A DNA stretch of 64,000 nucleotides from an uncultured Bacteroidota bacterium (lineage in GTDB: Bacteria > Bacteroidota > Bacteroidia > Bacteroidales > VadinHA17): NCBI GenBank assembly GCA_903824785.1, contig CAIJYD010000040.1:62001-126000 (forward strand), given 5' to 3'. Of the stretch, positions 29,409 to 40,268 are shown in pieces. The notes below the pieces were generated by a model. The model saw only the letters and a program-made list of their open reading frames with translations. It was not told the DNA's origin and made no database searches. A program made the translations under genes and the position numbers. Each line of letters opens with the position of its first letter. Position 1 is the stretch's first letter.

Positions 29409-30777
29409 TAACAACTCTCTCTTCAGATTGATTTCTGCTTTTTTTAAATTCTTCAGTCCCTTTCGTCTGATACTTTTTACAGCGGTAGCTTTCTTTGCCG
29501 GTTCCTGTGCTGACGGACCAACGAAAATAGGGATTGGCCTTCTCCCGGCAACTGATTTTGTAAGTGTACAAGCCATTGATACATTAAGTGTAAGATCATT
29601 TACTGTATTTGATGGGGCAATCAGGACAGACAGGCCTTCCATTGGCTATCTGGGGAAAATATTTGATCCTTATTTTGGCTCAGCAACTGCAGACTTTGTT
29701 ACTCAGCTGAGATTGGGATCTCCATGGGAACAGGGAAGTTATACTATTGATTCAGCAAAACTATTCCTTAAACTGATGAATGTTGTTGGAAGTACAACCA
29801 ATCCGGCTACCTTGAAATTGTCGCAGATTTCTGAACAAATTTATGTCGATTCAGCATATTATTCCACCAAATCAATAAGCTTTTTAGAACCTCCGGTGGG
29901 AGTAGTTTTAAATATGCCATTGTTGCAGGCCGACACAATTAATGATATTGAATTAAAACTGCCTCTGGAGTTCGGAAAATATCTGGTAGAGGATACTGCA
30001 ATGTTATTTCACAGTGATACTAAACCTGATTTCAGATCCGTTTTCAAAGGTCTTTATTTTCAGTTATTCTCCGGTACAGAACCACTTTTGGCTTCATTAT
30101 ACCTTGAGCCTCCTTCAACAAGTAATACCGCTCATGAATATTCCCAGAACTATTTTACTGTCTATATGCATGATGAGAGTGATGTAAAGTTTGAGTACAA
30201 TTTTATTATTGATGCCAATAACAGAAATGCATCTTTTAACCGGTTTATTCATGATTTTGATGCAGCTGACCCCGATAAAAAGATAAAGTATATGAACGAC
30301 CCGGTAAATGGTCTTTCAGACACTCTCTCATATTTACAATATCTTAATGGAGTATATACCAAAATTGTTATTCCAGGTCTTGAAAGTCTGAAAAATGATC
30401 CGGCTTATGACAAAATCGGCGTTAATAAAGCCAGGCTTTCAATTCCCGTATTTTTAGACGGGACAGTCTATAAACCATCCACTGTTCCAGCTCAGCTATA
30501 TCTCAGATATAAATCCGAAGACGGAACACGCTATTTTGTTCCAGACTATGGTATTGATACTTATCATGCCTTTTTTGGAGGAGCAATTGATTCAATCAAT
30601 AATATTTACAGCTTCAATCTATCGACATTTGTACAGAGTTATCTTGACGATGTAACAAATGAAATTAAACCGGAAGTAGAACTGTTTCAGGGTTCATCAG
30701 TGACATCGAATGTAATTCTGAAAGCCAATAAAAGTAAAATTCCGGTACGGTTCGATTTTACTTATACCAAGTTCTGA
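29389..30777 (+). CDS. DUF4270-family predicted lipoprotein
   Basis: Lipobox FFAGSC, DGPTKIGIGLLP; ORF extends to 29353 but the internal ATG at 29389 gives a more plausible 20-bp overlap. Confidence 0.75.
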   Translation: MTRYFYSNNSLFRLISAFFKFFSPFRLILFTAVAFFAGSCADGPTKIGIGLLPATDFVSVQAIDTLSVRSFTVFDGAIRTDRPSIGYLGKIFDPYFGSATADFVTQLRLGSPWEQGSYTIDSAKLFLKLMNVVGSTTNPATLKLSQISEQIYVDSAYYSTKSISFLEPPVGVVLNMPLLQADTINDIELKLPLEFGKYLVEDTAMLFHSDTKPDFRSVFKGLYFQLFSGTEPLLASLYLEPPSTSNTAHEYSQNYFTVYMHDESDVKFEYNFIIDANNRNASFNRFIHDFDAADPDKKIKYMNDPVNGLSDTLSYLQYLNGVYTKIVIPGLESLKNDPAYDKIGVNKARLSIPVFLDGTVYKPSTVPAQLYLRYKSEDGTRYFVPDYGIDTYHAFFGGAIDSINNIYSFNLSTFVQSYLDDVTNEIKPEVELFQGSSVTSNVILKANKSKIPVRFDFTYTKF

Positions 30778-30830
30778 AATTAACAGATCGCAAAACCTTC
30801 TATTAGACTCAGATTAGGAAGGAGAGAATA

Positions 30831-31892
30831 CTATCTGCCGGAATACATAAGATCATAATACTTTCCGTAATCACCCGATAAAACTCTTTCGAGCCATTGT
30901 TCGTTTGCAAGATACCAGTCAACGGTTCTTTCAAGTCCTTCGGCAAACTCAGGTATCGGCGACCATCCAAGTTCATTCTGTATCTTTGATGAGTCAATGG
31001 CATACCTCAGATCATGACCGGGCCTGTCGGTGACATAGGTGATCAGCATTTCCGAAGTTCCTTCAGGCCGTTTCAGCTTTTTGTCCATTATCCTGCAGAG
31101 GAGTTTGATAAGGTCAATATTTGTCCATTCATTATTGCCTCCGATGTTATATGTTTCGCCGGCTTTTCCCTCGTGAAAGATAAGATCGATTGCTGAAGCA
31201 TGGTCTTCAACATATAGCCAGTCGCGGATGTTTTCGCCTTTTCCGTAAACAGGTATCGGTTTCCCGATTTTAATATTATTTATTGCAAGGGGAATAAGCT
31301 TTTCGGGGAATTGGTTTGGACCGTAGTTATTTGAACAGTTTGAGATAACAACCGGAATCCCGAAGGTATGATTATAAGCTCTTACCAGATGGTCGGAACT
31401 TGCCTTGGATGCGGAATAGGGGCTTTTAGGATCGTAGGCTGTTTCTTCTGTAAAGAGACCTTCTTTCCCGAGTGACCCATAAACCTCATCGGTTGAAATA
31501 TGATAGAACAGTTTTCCGGCCGGAGAACTTTTCCAGCTGGCGAGAGCTGCATTCAGAAGGTTTAGGGTTCCAACAATATTCGTAAAAATAAACTCATCGG
31601 GGCCGGTAATTGACCGATCGACATGAGATTCAGCCGCAAGATGTATTACCCCGTCAAAGGTATATTTTTTGAAAAGTTCGAGAACAGATTGTTTATCAAC
31701 GATATCTGTTTTTTCGAAAAGCCAGTTCTTCTTTGATTCAATGTCAGCCAGATTTTCCAGATTCCCGGCATAGGTCAGCTTATCGGCATTAATAATAAGA
31801 TAATCAGGGTAATTAGTAACAAATCTTCTTACTACATGCGACCCTATAAATCCGGCTCCCCCGGTTATAAGAATTGTTTTTTTAATTGTCAT
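30831..31892 (-). CDS. rfbB: dTDP-glucose 4,6-dehydratase
   Basis: GGAGFIGSHVVRRF Rossmann motif, HLAAESHVDRSI, YSASKASSDHLVRAY. Confidence 0.95.
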   Translation of the reverse strand: MTIKKTILITGGAGFIGSHVVRRFVTNYPDYLIINADKLTYAGNLENLADIESKKNWLFEKTDIVDKQSVLELFKKYTFDGVIHLAAESHVDRSITGPDEFIFTNIVGTLNLLNAALASWKSSPAGKLFYHISTDEVYGSLGKEGLFTEETAYDPKSPYSASKASSDHLVRAYNHTFGIPVVISNCSNNYGPNQFPEKLIPLAINNIKIGKPIPVYGKGENIRDWLYVEDHASAIDLIFHEGKAGETYNIGGNNEWTNIDLIKLLCRIMDKKLKRPEGTSEMLITYVTDRPGHDLRYAIDSSKIQNELGWSPIPEFAEGLERTVDWYLANEQWLERVLSGDYGKYYDLMYSGR

Positions 31893-32920
31893 ACCTTCTT
31901 ACTTCTTATTTTGTTTTCCCAGTCCCAGGCTGTTTTCATTGCTTCATCAAGTGTGCTTATTGTTTTCCAGCCCAGCTCTCTGTTGGCAAAAGAGGGGTCT
32001 GCCCATATTTTTTCAATATCCCCGGCTCTTCTTCCTGTAATTTTGTATTTAAGCTTAATACCCGAGATTCTTTCAAACGAACTGATTGCTTCAAGTACAG
32101 AGACTCCGATGCCTGTTCCGAGATTGAAGAACTCGAAATTAGTTTTATTTTTTCCTTCAATAAGCCTTTTTACGGCAACAACATGAGCCTTTGCAAGATC
32201 GACAACATGGAGGTAGTCTCTTATGCAGGAACCATCAGGTGTATCGTAATCATTTCCATAAACTTTGAGTTCATCTCTTAAACCGTATGCGGTTTGTGTA
32301 ATAAAGGGCACAAGGTTTTCGGGCACTCCTCTTGGCAATTCTCCTATAAGGGCCGAAGGGTGAGCTCCGATCGGATTAAAATATCTTAATGCAATTGCTT
32401 TTATATTTTTATCAGAAAATGTGGTATCCCTGAGAATCTGCTCCCCTATCTGTTTCGTATTACCGTATGGAGACATTGCCGGCTGGAGTGGAGCATCCTC
32501 AGTTACAGGTAATTTTTCAGGCTGACCGTAGACGGTGCAGGATGATGAAAAAACAAGATCGGGAACGCCATATTTTTTCATTGCATTCAGGAGATTGATC
32601 AGCGAAATGAGATTATTGCCATAATAATCCAGCGGCTTTGCTACTGATTCACCAACGGCTTTGTAGGCTGCAAAATGAATTATAGCTGCAATATCTTTAT
32701 ATTTACTGAAGAACTCATCAAGTTTCTTCTGATCGCAGACGTCGAAAATTTCCAGGGCAGGTTTAACTCCGGATATCATTTCAATCCGGTCTGCAACCTC
32801 TGCTTCAGAGTTGTAAAGGTTATCGATTATTACTACATCAAATCCCTCTTTAATAAGTTCAACTGATGTATGTGAACCGATGTATCCGGTTCCTCCTGTG
32901 ACTACGATTTTCTTTTTCAT
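31889..32920 (-). CDS. galE: UDP-glucose 4-epimerase
   Basis: GGTGYIGSHTSVEL, SSSCTVYG, PYGNTK, LRYFNPIGAHPSALIGE. Confidence 0.96.
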   Translation of the reverse strand: MKKKIVVTGGTGYIGSHTSVELIKEGFDVVIIDNLYNSEAEVADRIEMISGVKPALEIFDVCDQKKLDEFFSKYKDIAAIIHFAAYKAVGESVAKPLDYYGNNLISLINLLNAMKKYGVPDLVFSSSCTVYGQPEKLPVTEDAPLQPAMSPYGNTKQIGEQILRDTTFSDKNIKAIALRYFNPIGAHPSALIGELPRGVPENLVPFITQTAYGLRDELKVYGNDYDTPDGSCIRDYLHVVDLAKAHVVAVKRLIEGKNKTNFEFFNLGTGIGVSVLEAISSFERISGIKLKYKITGRRAGDIEKIWADPSFANRELGWKTISTLDEAMKTAWDWENKIRSKKV

Positions 32921-34210
32921 TTAAAGACTCCAGTAAGTATGGTTTAATATTTTTCCGCGCAGTATCCCTTTAACATCAACAACAATACCATCGTTGTTCA
33001 GCAATTCCTTAAAGAACGGCTCATCAAGGTCTGCATATTCTTTGTGGCTGACAGCAAGAATAACTGCATCGTATTTGCCTGAAGGCTTTTCTTTCAGATC
33101 AATGCCATATTCCTCCTTTACCTCATGTTTCATTGCACCCGGATCAATAACTTCAACTGTTATTCCGAAATCATCCAGCTCTTTGATAACATCTGCAACT
33201 TTTGAATTCCGGATGTCAGTAACATCCTCTTTAAAGGTAATTCCCATTATCAGGACACGGGCCTCTTTCAGCCCTTTTCCTGCTGCAATTATTTTTTTTA
33301 CTGTCTGTTTCCCTATATACCGGCCCATGCTGTCGTTGATGAACCTGCCCGAATCGATCATCTGAGGGTGATAGCCCAGCGCTTTTGCCTTAAATGAGAG
33401 ATAATAAGGATCTACACCAATGCAATGTCCACCGACAAGGCCGGGATAAAATTTAAGAAAGTTCCATTTTGTCCCGGCAGCCTCAAGCACTTCATATGTA
33501 TTGACACCCAGCTTGTTAAAAATTATTGAGAGTTCATTCATAAAAGCGATATTGATATCTCGCTGTGTGTTTTCAATAATTTTAGCAGCTTCTGCAACCT
33601 TTATTGAGCTTGCCCTGTGAACGCCTACCTTAATTATCAGTTCGTAAGTTTTGGCTATGTTTTCCGCAGATTCTTCATCGCAGCCGCTGGTTACCTTAAC
33701 AATTTTGGTAAGGGTATGATTTGTATCGCCCGGATTTATTCTTTCAGGAGAAAAACCAACCTTAAAGTCAGTTCCGCATTTAAGATTTGAAAATCTTTCC
33801 AGTACTGGTACGCAATCGTCTTCGGTGCATCCCGGATAAACCGTTGATTCATAGACAACATAATCGCCTTTTTTCAATACTCTGCCTACTGTTTCAGATG
33901 CCTTGAGAACAGGGGTAAGATCGGGAAGATTATGGCTGTTGGTGGGTGTCGGGACCGCGATGATATGGAACGAAGCTTCCTTCAAATCTGACGGATTGCT
34001 GGTAAACAGAATATCAGAATTTATAAATGCTTCAGCTTTAAGTTCATTGCTGGGGTCGATCCCCTGTTTCATCAGTTCAACTCTTTCAGGTTTAATATCA
34101 AAACCAATTATACTGATTTGTTTTGCAAACTCGAGTGCGATTGGAAGGCCAACATAACCGAGGCCGATAACTGAGATTTTTGTCTCTTTTTTAAGAAGCC
34201 TATTATACAC
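32921..34210 (-). CDS. UDP-N-acetylhexosamine 6-dehydrogenase (WbpA/WbpO/TviB type)
   Basis: ISVIGLGYVGLPIALEFAK, ESTVYPGCTED, GFSPERINPGD, GGHCIGVDPYYL. Confidence 0.9.
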   Translation of the reverse strand: MYNRLLKKETKISVIGLGYVGLPIALEFAKQISIIGFDIKPERVELMKQGIDPSNELKAEAFINSDILFTSNPSDLKEASFHIIAVPTPTNSHNLPDLTPVLKASETVGRVLKKGDYVVYESTVYPGCTEDDCVPVLERFSNLKCGTDFKVGFSPERINPGDTNHTLTKIVKVTSGCDEESAENIAKTYELIIKVGVHRASSIKVAEAAKIIENTQRDINIAFMNELSIIFNKLGVNTYEVLEAAGTKWNFLKFYPGLVGGHCIGVDPYYLSFKAKALGYHPQMIDSGRFINDSMGRYIGKQTVKKIIAAGKGLKEARVLIMGITFKEDVTDIRNSKVADVIKELDDFGITVEVIDPGAMKHEVKEEYGIDLKEKPSGKYDAVILAVSHKEYADLDEPFFKELLNNDGIVVDVKGILRGKILNHTYWSL

Positions 34211-34212
34211 GG

Positions 34213-35178
34213 TTAAATTGTTTTTAATATTGGATGATATTCTCCTGTTTTGCCTGCAGGTTTTGCATTTCTTATTGTGTATGCGGTTTCAACAGACTGG
34301 CGGGCCTCTTTAAGTCCGAATCCTCTTCCGGCAATTATCTCTTTATATGTTAAGTTATGCAGGTCGGTAAACCCTTCACTGAATTCTACCTCTTCTCCCT
34401 CAATGGCAATTGAACGAAATGTTCTTTGTCCGGTTTTCTTTACGGATTCCGGAAGATCATTAAAATCGATACTGAGGAACCATCTTACCCGTGCATTTTC
34501 AAGTTCGAGATATCCGGCTGCTTTATTGGGTTCAGAAAGGTGAACAATATTTTTTCTGGTATCGCCGAAGATCCAGGTGAGCATATCGAAAAAGTGAATT
34601 CCTATGTTGGTTGCAACACCACCTGATTTCTGCAGATCTCCTTTCCATGATACCGGATACCAGTTTCCACGGCTTGTGATATACGACATATCGACATCAT
34701 ATACTTTCCCTTTGGGGCCATTTTTTATCTTCTCGTGGAGCTCTATAATCTTAGGGTGAAGACGGAGCTGAAGCACAGTATATATTTTACGCCCGGTCTC
34801 GTTCTCGATCTCCTGCAATGCATCAATATTCCATGGATTAAGGACAATAGGTTTTTCGCAGATAGCTTCAGCCTGATGGCGAAGTGCAAACCTTATATGA
34901 GAGTCGTGAAGGTAATTTGGAGAACAGATACTAACATAATCAATCTTTGTCCCGGTCCTCTTCAGCTTTTCAAAATGTCTGTCGAACCGTTCAAATTCGA
35001 CAAAAAAATCACTCTCAGGAAAATAGCTGTCTATCCGTCCTACGCTGTCAAATTTATCGAGGCTTGCCAGAAGATTATTGCCAGTCTCCTTAATTGCCTT
35101 GAGATGCCTCACAGCAATATAACCGGCAACGCCTATTATTCCGAAATTTTTTGGAACTTCTGTCATAATAAAGTGCAA
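34213..35178 (-). CDS. Gfo/Idh/MocA oxidoreductase, WbpB/WlbA-like
   Basis: GVAGYIAVRHLKAIKETGNNLLASLDKFDSVG; EKPIV motif; adjacent to WbpD- and WbpE-like genes. Confidence 0.88.
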   Translation of the reverse strand: MHFIMTEVPKNFGIIGVAGYIAVRHLKAIKETGNNLLASLDKFDSVGRIDSYFPESDFFVEFERFDRHFEKLKRTGTKIDYVSICSPNYLHDSHIRFALRHQAEAICEKPIVLNPWNIDALQEIENETGRKIYTVLQLRLHPKIIELHEKIKNGPKGKVYDVDMSYITSRGNWYPVSWKGDLQKSGGVATNIGIHFFDMLTWIFGDTRKNIVHLSEPNKAAGYLELENARVRWFLSIDFNDLPESVKKTGQRTFRSIAIEGEEVEFSEGFTDLHNLTYKEIIAGRGFGLKEARQSVETAYTIRNAKPAGKTGEYHPILKTI

Positions 35179-35196
35179 TGAAAGTGCACAAAAGTA

Positions 35197-35775
35197 CTAA
35201 ATTATTTTAGAAACCTTACCATCCTCCAAACGGTATCTCTCGCCGCTTTCCGGACAGGTGGCCATTCCATTATTGTCAAAAAGCAGTTTATGCCCGAATT
35301 CGCTCATCCATCCGGTTTGTCTGGCCGGATTTCCAACCACCAGGGAATAAGGTTTTACATCTTTGGTAACAACTGCCCCGGCACCAATGAAGGAGTATGT
35401 TCCGATTTTATTTCCACATACAATTGTTGCATTTGCACCGATTGAGGCTCCCTTTTCCACAATAGTTGTATAATAGCTGTCTTTACGGATAATTGCACTC
35501 CTGGGATTAATTACATTGGTAAAGACCATTGATGGTCCCAGGAAAACATCATCGCTGCAGGTTACTCCCGGATAGATCGATACATTATTCTGCACTTTGA
35601 CATTTCTTCCGAGTATTACCCCGGGAGATATAACAACATTCTGGCCTATATTGCAGTTTTCTCCGATCTCCGCTCCGCTCATAATGTGGCTGAAGTGCCA
35701 GATCTTTGTTCCTTTTCCTATTTTGCAGCCATTGTCAACGACAGCAGTTTCGTGTGCGAAATATTCAATCTCCAT
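35197..35775 (-). CDS. Left-handed beta-helix acetyltransferase, WbpD/WlbB-like
   Basis: Hexapeptide repeats with [26 protein letters not shown]. Confidence 0.9.
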   Translation of the reverse strand: MEIEYFAHETAVVDNGCKIGKGTKIWHFSHIMSGAEIGENCNIGQNVVISPGVILGRNVKVQNNVSIYPGVTCSDDVFLGPSMVFTNVINPRSAIIRKDSYYTTIVEKGASIGANATIVCGNKIGTYSFIGAGAVVTKDVKPYSLVVGNPARQTGWMSEFGHKLLFDNNGMATCPESGERYRLEDGKVSKII

Positions 35776-35780
35776 TCTGT

Positions 35781-36920
35781 TTATTTATTGAAGAATTCTA
35801 AAATTTGACGGATTATATAATCAACCTGCTCTTTTTCCATCTCTGGGTGCATTGGTAAGGAAAGAACTTCACTGCACAGCGTTGTGGTAACCGGGAAATC
35901 ACTCTCTTTGTAATTAAGAAAGCTATATACATTCTGTAAATGGAGCGGGCCCGGGTAATAGACCATGGACGGGATTTTTTTTGACTCAAGGAACTTTTTA
36001 AGTTCATCTCTTTTTCCATTGTTAACCCTGATGGTATACTGGTGAAAAATATGAGATGAATAGCTGACTCTTTCAGGAACAGTTAAAAAAGGGCACTCTG
36101 CAAATGCCTTGTCATATTGCTCCGCGACATTGTTTCTCGAGGAATTGAACTGAGAAAGGTATTTAAGCTTTACCCTTAATATAGCTGCCTGTATGGTATC
36201 GAGTCTGGAATTAACTCCGATATTATCATAATGGTACTTCTCTTTCATGCCATGATTTGCAATGCTTCTCAGTTTTTTTGCAAAAGTTTCATCGTTGGTA
36301 TAAAGAGCACCCCCATCGCCATAGCATCCAAGATTTTTGGATGGGAAAAAGGAAGTTGTCCCTATATGGCCGATAGTACCAGCTTTTTTTGTAGTGCCAT
36401 CGCTGAAAAAATAATCTGCTCCTGTAGCCTGTGCAGCATCCTCAATTATAAAAAGGTTGTGGTTTTTTGCAATTTCCATCAGGCGTTCCATATCGGCACA
36501 CTGTCCAAACAGATGAACAGGGACAATCGCCCGGGTTTTTGAGGTTATAGCTTTTCTTACCGCTTCAACTGAGATATTGAAATTTCCGGGGTCGGGATCA
36601 ACAAGAACCAGCTTCAGTCCAAGCAATGCAACAACCTCTGCAGTAGCAATAAAGGTAAAATTTGTTGTAATTACCTCATCACCTGGTTTCAAACCCAGAA
36701 CCATCAGTGCAAGCTGAAGTGCATCTGTCCCGTTTGCACAGGAGATAACATGACTGACTCCCATATGAACCTGCAGCTCTTCCTCAAATAATCTGACATC
36801 CGGGCCTTTGATAAAAGCAGTTGAATCAAGGACAGATTGTATTGCTTTATCTATTTCTGATCCTATCTTCAGGTATTGAGCCTTCAGATCGACCATCTCA
36901 ATTTCTCTCATTTGAGCCAT
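35781..36920 (-). CDS. DegT/DnrJ/EryC1 aminotransferase, WbpE-like
   Basis: Aminotransferase motifs [35 protein letters not shown]. Confidence 0.93.
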   Translation of the reverse strand: MAQMREIEMVDLKAQYLKIGSEIDKAIQSVLDSTAFIKGPDVRLFEEELQVHMGVSHVISCANGTDALQLALMVLGLKPGDEVITTNFTFIATAEVVALLGLKLVLVDPDPGNFNISVEAVRKAITSKTRAIVPVHLFGQCADMERLMEIAKNHNLFIIEDAAQATGADYFFSDGTTKKAGTIGHIGTTSFFPSKNLGCYGDGGALYTNDETFAKKLRSIANHGMKEKYHYDNIGVNSRLDTIQAAILRVKLKYLSQFNSSRNNVAEQYDKAFAECPFLTVPERVSYSSHIFHQYTIRVNNGKRDELKKFLESKKIPSMVYYPGPLHLQNVYSFLNYKESDFPVTTTLCSEVLSLPMHPEMEKEQVDYIIRQILEFFNK

Positions 36921-36968
36921 TATTTTAGAAATACGAAGATAATATTTTTTCGTAACGACTTTTTTTCT

Positions 36969-36976
36969 TATTTTTG
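36969..36976 (+). promoter_or_regulatory. Bacteroidota -7 element (TATTTTTG)
   Basis: TAnnTTTG; overlaps the ORF-track start at 36976, supporting the downstream ATG at 37000. Confidence 0.55.
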
Positions 36977-36999
36977 TGATAATTAGAGGGAAGTATCAA

Positions 37000-37962
37000 A
37001 TGGATGTTACAGCTTTCATACGGGAATTATTATTCGGACACGATTGTGTTATCGTTCCGGGCTTTGGAGGCTTTATTGAGAACTATTCCCCTGCACGAAT
37101 AGACAAAAATTCAGGAACATTTTATCCTCCTGTAAAAAAGATTTCGTTTAACAGGAACCTTAATCATAATGACGGACTGCTGGTCGGAAAGATTTCAGGC
37201 ACCGCAAATATCAATTATGGTGATGCCAGAAAACTGGTAGAGACGTTTGTTGGAGATCTTCAGAGAAAACTTCAGAAAGGCGAAAAAATAGTATTTGACA
37301 ATATTGGCAGTTTTGTTAATAACCAGGAAGGAAATCTTCAGTTTGAACCCGATAGTAATGTCAACTATCATCTTGATTCTTATGGGCTTGAATCGTTTCA
37401 ATGCCTGCCTCTTGAAGCATATGATGTGAGAAAAAGAATCATCAGGCACGGTGACAGGGATCCGGTCAGACAGGCCTCCATCAGAAAAATATTATGGAGA
37501 GCTGCTGTTATTATTCCTCTTATTTCTGTTGCTATTGCCATCCCTCTCAAGACTGACCTGCTGAAAACGAAGACTGAGACTACATCAATGAACCCCCTCG
37601 TTGCAGCTGAATTTGAGAATAATAAGCAGGCTGTTGATGAGGTTATAAAAGAAGAATCAGCTACTATCGCGAATGATGTTAAGGCAATTACAGAAGGGCC
37701 GGCTGCTCCCGCAGTTGTTGAACCCGTTATTGCTGAAACGAGTGGTTATTGCCTGATAACAGGAAGTTTTAAATCGGAAGAAAATGCAATAACTCAGGTA
37801 AATTTGCTGAAAGAAGAAGGGTTTTCTCCTGAGATAGTATCTGCTCCTAACGGGTTTTACAGGGTAAGTGCAATGGTTTGCAGCGATTTAAATAGTGCTA
37901 AAACCAAAAAAGAGAGCATCTCAAAAAAATTCCCCGGTGCCTGGATCTCCAGAAAGAGATAA
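37000..37962 (+). CDS. HU-CCDC81-like domain plus TM plus SPOR domain protein
   Basis: MDVTAFIRELLFGHDCVIVPGFGGFIENY...IVFDNIGSF (HU-like), central TM, C-terminal SPOR-like YCLITGSFKSEENA...GFYRVSA. Confidence 0.85.
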   Translation: MDVTAFIRELLFGHDCVIVPGFGGFIENYSPARIDKNSGTFYPPVKKISFNRNLNHNDGLLVGKISGTANINYGDARKLVETFVGDLQRKLQKGEKIVFDNIGSFVNNQEGNLQFEPDSNVNYHLDSYGLESFQCLPLEAYDVRKRIIRHGDRDPVRQASIRKILWRAAVIIPLISVAIAIPLKTDLLKTKTETTSMNPLVAAEFENNKQAVDEVIKEESATIANDVKAITEGPAAPAVVEPVIAETSGYCLITGSFKSEENAITQVNLLKEEGFSPEIVSAPNGFYRVSAMVCSDLNSAKTKKESISKKFPGAWISRKR

Positions 37963-37964
37963 TT

Positions 37965-39998
37965 TTATTTTATCATACTACCGTTACTCACATTAGCGGA
38001 AGGAGTTACCATTACTAACTTGCCATCTTTATCCTCAGCCATCAGTATCATTCCCTGCGACTCAATGCCTTTTATCTTTCGTGGTTCAAGATTGGCAATA
38101 ATTGATATCTGCCTGCCTATAATAGCTTCCGGTTCATAGTACTCTGCAATACCTGATACTATAGTTCTGATATCAAGGCCGGTATCAATTTTAAGTTTCA
38201 GCAGCTTGGTGGTTTTCGGGACTTTTTCAGCTTCAAGGATTGTAGCTGTCCGGATATCAACTTTAGTGAAATCATCAAAGGTTATTGATTCTTTTCCTGC
38301 AACTGTTTTTGCGTCTGAAGCCTCATTGGCTTTTTTGGTTGCAAGAAGTTTATCTACCTGACGTGTTATCTCCTCATCTTCAATCTTTTCGAAGAGTAAT
38401 TCAGGTTTATTGATAACATGCCCGGGTAAAAGCAGATCAGATTCGCCCGCCTTGCTCCATTTCAGTTCATTATAATTGAGCCAGCCGCGTAATTTTTCCA
38501 TGGAGAAAGGCAAAAAGGGTTCGCATACAATTGTAAGGTTTGCTGTTATCTGAAGTGCAATATTCATTATTGTTTTTACCCTTTCAGGATCGGTCTTGAT
38601 AACTTTCCATGGTTCTGCATCGGCGAGGTATTTGTTCCCAAGACGGGCCAGGTTCATTGCCTCTTTCAAAGCTTCGCGAAACCTGAATGCTTCAAGGCTG
38701 GCACCAACGTTCTCTTTGAGCCGGCCAATCTCTTTCAATACCGTATCATCATTTGTGTCTGTGGTTCCTCTTTCCGGCACTCTTCCGCTGTAATAATTGT
38801 TGGTAAGGACAAGGGTGCGGTTTATAAAGTTTCCAAGAATGGCAACAAGTTCATTGTTGTTTCTTGCCTGAAAATCTTTCCAGGTGAAATCATTATCTTT
38901 TGTCTCAGGAGCATTTGCACAAAGGGCATACCTCAGAACATCCTGTTTGCCGGGAAAATCTTCAAGATATTCATGCAGCCATACTGCCCAGTTTCTTGAA
39001 GTTGAGATCTTGTCGTTTTCAAGATTAAGAAATTCATTGGCCGGAACATTTTCCGGAAGGATATAACTTCCTTCCGCATTCAGCATGGCCGGGAAAATAA
39101 TGCAGTGAAATACGATATTGTCTTTTCCGATGAAATGGACCATGCGGGTCTCCTTATCCTTCCAGTACTTCTCCCAGTCTGGTGTAAGTTCCTTTGTGGC
39201 AGATATATACCCGATAGGAGCATCGAACCAGACATAAAGTACTTTACCTTCAATGCCTTCAACAGGTACCGGTACTCCCCAGTCGAGGTCGCGGCTTACT
39301 GCCCTTGGCTGAAGACCCTGATCGAGCCACGATTTACACTGCCCATAGACATTTGTTTTCCACTCCTTATGTTCCTCAAGGATCCATTTCTTAAGCCATG
39401 GTTCGTATTTATCGAGAGGAAGGTACCAGTGAAGTGTCTCGCGCAATACAGGTTTACTGCCGCTGACAGTGGAGTGAGGATTTATAAGCTCGTTGGGACT
39501 TAGCGATGTTCCGCATTTTTCGCACTGATCGCCATAAGCGTTTTCATTTCCGCAATGGGGACAGGTACCCATAATATAACGGTCGGCAAGAAAACAACCT
39601 GCCTCTTCATCATAATACTGGTCAGAAGATTTTTCTATAAATTCACCTTTGTCATAAAGTGTTCTGAAAAATTCCGATGCAGTATCGTAATGTACCTTAT
39701 TTGATGTGCGTGAATAGATATCGAAAGCAATTCCAAAATCCTCAAAAGCTTTTTTATTTATTGTATGATATCTGTCAACAATAACCTGTGGTGAAACACC
39801 TTCTTTGCGTGCTTTCAGAGTAATAGGAACACCATGTTCATCGGAACCACATACAGATATAACATCTACTCCATTCATTCTCAGGTATCTGGTGTATATA
39901 TCGGAAGGAACATAGACCCCTGCCAGATGGCCGATATGAATTGGGCCATTTGCATATGGCAGGGCAGAAGTGATGAGATATCTTTTAAAATTCTTCAT
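37965..39998 (-). CDS. metG: Methionyl-tRNA synthetase with C-terminal tRNA-binding domain
   Basis: [16 protein letters not shown], zinc motif [22 protein letters not shown]-terminal EMAPII-like domain; ORF extends to 40082 but [15 protein letters not shown] is the likely start. Confidence 0.96.
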   Translation of the reverse strand: MKNFKRYLITSALPYANGPIHIGHLAGVYVPSDIYTRYLRMNGVDVISVCGSDEHGVPITLKARKEGVSPQVIVDRYHTINKKAFEDFGIAFDIYSRTSNKVHYDTASEFFRTLYDKGEFIEKSSDQYYDEEAGCFLADRYIMGTCPHCGNENAYGDQCEKCGTSLSPNELINPHSTVSGSKPVLRETLHWYLPLDKYEPWLKKWILEEHKEWKTNVYGQCKSWLDQGLQPRAVSRDLDWGVPVPVEGIEGKVLYVWFDAPIGYISATKELTPDWEKYWKDKETRMVHFIGKDNIVFHCIIFPAMLNAEGSYILPENVPANEFLNLENDKISTSRNWAVWLHEYLEDFPGKQDVLRYALCANAPETKDNDFTWKDFQARNNNELVAILGNFINRTLVLTNNYYSGRVPERGTTDTNDDTVLKEIGRLKENVGASLEAFRFREALKEAMNLARLGNKYLADAEPWKVIKTDPERVKTIMNIALQITANLTIVCEPFLPFSMEKLRGWLNYNELKWSKAGESDLLLPGHVINKPELLFEKIEDEEITRQVDKLLATKKANEASDAKTVAGKESITFDDFTKVDIRTATILEAEKVPKTTKLLKLKIDTGLDIRTIVSGIAEYYEPEAIIGRQISIIANLEPRKIKGIESQGMILMAEDKDGKLVMVTPSANVSNGSMIK

Positions 39999-40268
39999 AA
40001 TACTGATAATGAGGTATTCACGATTTTTTAAGCGGAACAAAGATAGTAAATTTAAAGATTTAGTGAACCCCTCTGCATTCATCCAAGAGGCTATTTTTAA
40101 TTCTCACCAGCGGGAGATGAAACAATTGGTACATAAAGTGCCGTGCAGTAGATTTCTGTTATTGTAAAAGGGAACAATAACGATTACTTTTACCAATAAT
40201 ATTCCGGAGCGCTCATTCCTGTCAGAAGAATAGATTTAAGCCATCATAGAATAAGAGTACTTAATTAA

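Noticed and set aside
30831-36920. Considered calling a complete O-antigen/capsule biosynthesis locus
   Set aside because: No glycosyltransferase, Wzx or Wzy genes visible; only sugar-nucleotide enzymes
39105-39503. 132-aa plus-strand ORF inside metG
   Set aside because: Antisense shadow of the conserved metG coding region
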